From contig NZ_PNMA01000027.1 of the NCBI RefSeq assembly GCF_013823385.1, positions 1-55,336 of the forward strand: a stretch of DNA of 55,336 nucleotides. The letters are read 5' to 3'. The translations under genes and the position numbers were made by a program. Below the pieces are notes generated by a model. It searched no databases, was not told the DNA's origin, and was given only the letters and a program-made list of their open reading frames with translations. Positions 52,920 to 55,336 of this stretch are shown here, piece by piece. This DNA is from Hyphomonas sp. GTDB lineage: Bacteria; Pseudomonadota; Alphaproteobacteria; Caulobacterales; Hyphomonadaceae. Position 1 is the first letter of the stretch; every line of letters starts with the position of its first letter.

Positions 52920-53270
52920 TCAGAGCAGGGAGATGCGTTCGCGCTGCGCCGGATCGGGATAGGGCCGGTAAAGGCCGATCTGCATCGAGGCAATCATGCC
53001 GTGCATGCGCTCATACAGCCGCGTGCTTTCATCATCCATCTTGGCGAGGCTGGCGAACGTATCTTCCAGCGCGCCCATGCTGTCGATCTCGATTTCGATG
53101 AGGAAATCAGTATGCGCACCGGAGGCCAGCCCGAACTTGCGCCGCAGCATCCGCCAGTTGCGGATGAGGCGCTGCTGCTCCAGCAGTCCAAGCCAGGCGT
53201 CTACAGCTGCGGCAAACGCCAGAGACCGGTCAGGATCCTTGAGCTCAACCATGCAATGGTAGAGATTCAT
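52920..53270 (-). CDS. Small conserved protein, DUF6614-like
   Basis: The 116-residue protein starts NLYHCMVELKDPDRSLAFA and has LLEQQRLIRNWRMLRRKFGL and HTDFLIEIEIDSM. It looks like a ferredoxin-fold dimeric barrel. The family name is recalled with low certainty and the role is unknown. ATG 53270 has AGAGG about 9 bases upstream; the frame opens at 53306. Confidence 0.5.
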   Translation of the reverse strand: MNLYHCMVELKDPDRSLAFAAAVDAWLGLLEQQRLIRNWRMLRRKFGLASGAHTDFLIEIEIDSMGALEDTFASLAKMDDESTRLYERMHGMIASMQIGLYRPYPDPAQRERISLL

Positions 53271-53429
53271 TGGCTTGTTCCTCTTTGCTGGATTGCCGGA
53301 CGCCATTAACGCATACGGACGTTTAACAAGCCTTACTCCGGGCCCGAAGTTTCAAGTGAACTTCTCGTTCATAATTGGGCGCTGCGAGGCAATCCCTGTC
53401 CTGACAGGCAGCCTCGCACCTCCAGAAGC

Positions 53430-54875
53430 TCAGTCCTTGAACAGGTCCATCGCCGCCGTGGTCATCGCTTCCACGCCGGTGGCAATCGCCGGATCATAGT
53501 CCGGCCCGAACAGCGGGGAGTGGAGGGAGGGCAGGGGCATTCCGTCAATCTGCGAGGCGGCGTATTTGTCCGCATTCACCGCGCCCAGCCAGAAGATGAC
53601 GCCGGGGATCTTTTCGTCCGTGCGCGCAAACTGGCTGAAATCCTCGCCCCCCATCACAGGCGGCACCGCGCGCACATTGTCCTGGCCGAGCTTCTTGGCC
53701 ACGGCCTTCATCGCCCGCTCGGTCAGCTCGGGATCATTATAGGTCGCGGGCGTATAGTCGCTCTCGATCTTGATCTCCGGGGCGGGCGCGCCAAAGGCGG
53801 CGGCCTGGCCTTCGGCAATGCGCTTGATCCCGTCCAGCAGCATCTTGCGGGTGGCATCATCATAGGAACGCACGGTGATGAGAAGTTCAGCCTCATCCGC
53901 AATGATGTTGTGCTTGGCGCCCGCCTTGAACGAGCCGACCGTCACCACGGCAGACTCCAGCGGGTTGGTGTTGCGCGAGACAAGGCTCTGCAGCGCCACC
54001 ACGATATGGCTGCCGATCAGCACCGGGTCGCGCGTCGTATGCGGATAGGCGCCGTGCCCGCCCGCGCCCTTTACGGTGATGTCCACGCTGTCGACATTGG
54101 CCAGCGCAAAGCCGGAGGAATAGTTGATCACGCCTGCCGGCGCACTCGCCGAAACATGTAGGGCGAGATTATAATCCGGGGTCGGAAATTTCGTGTAGAG
54201 CCCGTCCGCCAGCATCGCCTGCGCGCCCAGGCCGATCTCCTCGGCCGGCTGGGCAATCATCACCAGCGTGCCCTTCCACTTGTCCTTGTTCTTGATCAGC
54301 TCCCGCGCGGTGCCCACCCAGACGGTCATGTGGATGTCGTGCGCGCAGGCATGCATCACCGGGCTCTCCACGCCGGTCCAGGTCTGGGACACCACCTTGG
54401 AGGCAAAGTCAAAGCCCGACTGGTCGGGCACGGGCAGGCCGTCCATGTCGGCGCGGATCAGGATCGTCGGCCCGCGGCCATTCTCGAACACACCCACCAC
54501 GCCATAGCCGCCCACGCCGGGCTTCACCTCGCCAATGTCCTTCATTGCCTTCTCGCGCACCCAGGCGTCGCCCAGCCCTTCGGTCACCGTAAAGCCCAGC
54601 GACCGCAATTCGCTGGCCATCAGCTTGGAGGTCTCCACCTCACGGAAGGAAAGCTCGGGATTGGCATGCAGTTTCTTGTAAAGCTCCACCAGGCTGGGCT
54701 CGGCTGAGCGCAACTCGCCCACCGGCAGGCCGGTCACGGCGCTCGCGGTAGAAACCGCCGCCCCATTGTCCGGGCGCAGCTCCCTCGGGCCGCCGCCCTC
54801 TTCGGGCTTCTCCCCGCCACACGCGGCCAGCCCCAGCGCCATCACGGCAACAAGCAAACTCCGGCGGATCATCAT
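53430..54875 (-). CDS. M20-family amidohydrolase lipoprotein
   Basis: The 481-residue protein has a lipobox (LGLAAC), a spacer, and an M20D-type metallopeptidase. Metal-binding residues are in MHACAHDIHM (the HxCxHDxH pattern) and PAEEIGLGAQAML, and a dimerization domain follows (SVDITVKGAGGHGAYPH). These enzymes hydrolyse N-acyl amino acids or indole-acetyl amino acid conjugates. Tethering to the envelope suggests it acts on external or periplasmic substrates. AAGGGG lies 7 bases before ATG 54875. Confidence 0.88.
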   Translation of the reverse strand: MMIRRSLLVAVMALGLAACGGEKPEEGGGPRELRPDNGAAVSTASAVTGLPVGELRSAEPSLVELYKKLHANPELSFREVETSKLMASELRSLGFTVTEGLGDAWVREKAMKDIGEVKPGVGGYGVVGVFENGRGPTILIRADMDGLPVPDQSGFDFASKVVSQTWTGVESPVMHACAHDIHMTVWVGTARELIKNKDKWKGTLVMIAQPAEEIGLGAQAMLADGLYTKFPTPDYNLALHVSASAPAGVINYSSGFALANVDSVDITVKGAGGHGAYPHTTRDPVLIGSHIVVALQSLVSRNTNPLESAVVTVGSFKAGAKHNIIADEAELLITVRSYDDATRKMLLDGIKRIAEGQAAAFGAPAPEIKIESDYTPATYNDPELTERAMKAVAKKLGQDNVRAVPPVMGGEDFSQFARTDEKIPGVIFWLGAVNADKYAASQIDGMPLPSLHSPLFGPDYDPAIATGVEAMTTAAMDLFKD

Positions 54876-54949
54876 GGCAGCGCCCCTTCAAGCAGATTTC
54901 CCTCAACGGCCCAAAGCCTAGTCAGGAATGCCCCCAGGGGGAAGGGGGC

Positions 54950-54999
54950 GTCCGGGAAGTGTCCGGGATTGTCCGGATTTGTCCAGATCTGTCCCTGGA
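54950..54999 (+). repeat. TGTCC decamer repeat, copy C (intergenic)
   Basis: TGTCC occurs at exact 10-base spacing at 54960, 54970, 54980 and 54990, with a partial CGTCC unit at 54949. Sixteen bases from 54970 are identical with copy A in the NlpC/P60 gene. Confidence 0.65.
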
Positions 55000-55060
55000 G
55001 CGCCGTTGGAGTTTTTTGGAGCTTTCCGGAAAAACCTCCAATGGCGTTTCAAGCGGATAA

Positions 55061-55216
55061 CCACCCCACCCCAACCCTCCCCGCCAGCGGGGAGGGGGCA
55101 AGTCACTCTTCGCCGAAACCGTCCCGCTCCCCAAACGCAACAGGTCCCCTCCCCATGGATGTGGGGGCTGCGAGGATAAGCAATCGCACCGCGATTGCCC
55201 GAGCAGCGGGTGGGGC
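55061..55216. repeat. GC-rich inverted-repeat element (family copy 2) in the terminal gap
   Basis: The start CCACCCCACCCC matches copy 1 at 6-27, and CCCTCCCCGC pairs within 55076-55097. An 8-base stem GCAATCGC/GCGATTGC (55180-55198) lies further inside, and GGGTGGGG at the right end can pair with the left arm. The 461-base gap from 54876 to 55336 contains this, copy C of the TGTCC repeat and no supported gene; ATGTCG at 55331 could be the start of a gene that runs out of the window. Confidence 0.5.
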
Positions 55217-55336
55217 CCCTCTCCGCAAAAACGAAGCCTATCCAACAAAATTCCCGCTGCACCTGCAGCAAAACCGCGATTTCCAGGAATTTCATCCACC
55301 CCCTCCGGGAACGGATGTATACTCCCTGCCATGTCG

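Overview
The window is high-GC chromosomal DNA of an alphaproteobacterium. It most likely comes from the stalked/budding Hyphomonadaceae or Caulobacterales group. The evidence is a PodJ-type polar organizer (11011-14718, minus) with a CtrA-type box upstream, clustered GANTC (CcrM-type) sites before a cell-wall hydrolase gene, split GlyQ/GlyS, an alphaproteobacterial-type RNase E, and many small lipoproteins. The family assignment is inference. I found no rRNA, tRNA or CRISPR array, no complete phage and no classical insertion sequence.

Layout. 1-7.7 kb: a repeat, then a Zur-type regulator, thioesterase and DUF1330 operon (minus), MarR and NlpC/P60 genes (plus), a membrane-anchored cytochrome c (minus), pheA (plus), a LysR gene divergent from a DoxX-like/YHS pair, and a histone-H1-like Lys/Ala/Pro protein. 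7.8-14.7 kb: nudC, a large beta-propeller lipoprotein and the PodJ-like gene. 15-23.5 kb: a fatty-acid beta-oxidation cluster made of a MerR regulator, two acyl-CoA dehydrogenases, a hotdog thioesterase, a thiolase and a FadB-type multifunctional protein. Two intruders break this cluster: an orphan barstar gene fused in by overlapping start and stop codons, and a DUF559 nuclease gene bracketed by inverted two-hairpin repeats. 23.5-36.2 kb: a structured leader with a lipoprotein gene, rne, a cell-wall amidase, a TPR lipoprotein, ispE, a WecA/MraY-type transferase, a polyprenyl synthase, small lipoprotein/DUF2007 genes, coaA and a TrmN6-like methylase. 36.3-44.1 kb: a 37-codon membrane ORF missed by length filters, glyQ, a lipoprotein gene, a DUF3047 gene, glyS with an unusual AT-rich in-frame insertion, and ppdK. 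44.4-47.2 kb: a SleB-type hydrolase, an O-methyltransferase and an SDR. 47.2-52.7 kb: the NAD de novo genes nadA, nadB and nadC on the minus strand, with two secreted-protein genes interleaved and a palindromic operator before nadA. 52.9-55.3 kb: a small conserved protein, an M20 amidohydrolase lipoprotein and a repeat-rich end.

How the genes work together. The MerR regulator probably controls beta-oxidation, because a near-identical sequence motif sits before its own gene and before the second acyl-CoA dehydrogenase. The two dehydrogenases, the FadB-type protein and the thiolase cover all steps of acyl-CoA degradation. NadA, NadB and NadC make nicotinate mononucleotide from aspartate. GlyQ and GlyS form the glycyl-tRNA synthetase. 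The amidase, SleB hydrolase, NlpC/P60 protein, GlcNAc-1-P transferase and the peptidoglycan-binding PodJ-like protein all point to envelope and polar biology.

The most unusual items are: (1) the DUF559 cassette with compensatory changes in its terminal hairpins; (2) the compositionally foreign in-frame segment inside GlyS; (3) a roughly 10-bp-period TGTCC repeat found inside two protein-coding genes and once between genes; (4) an orphan barstar gene embedded in a metabolic operon; (5) a three-hairpin RNA-like leader whose last hairpin is a terminator 12 bases before a start codon.
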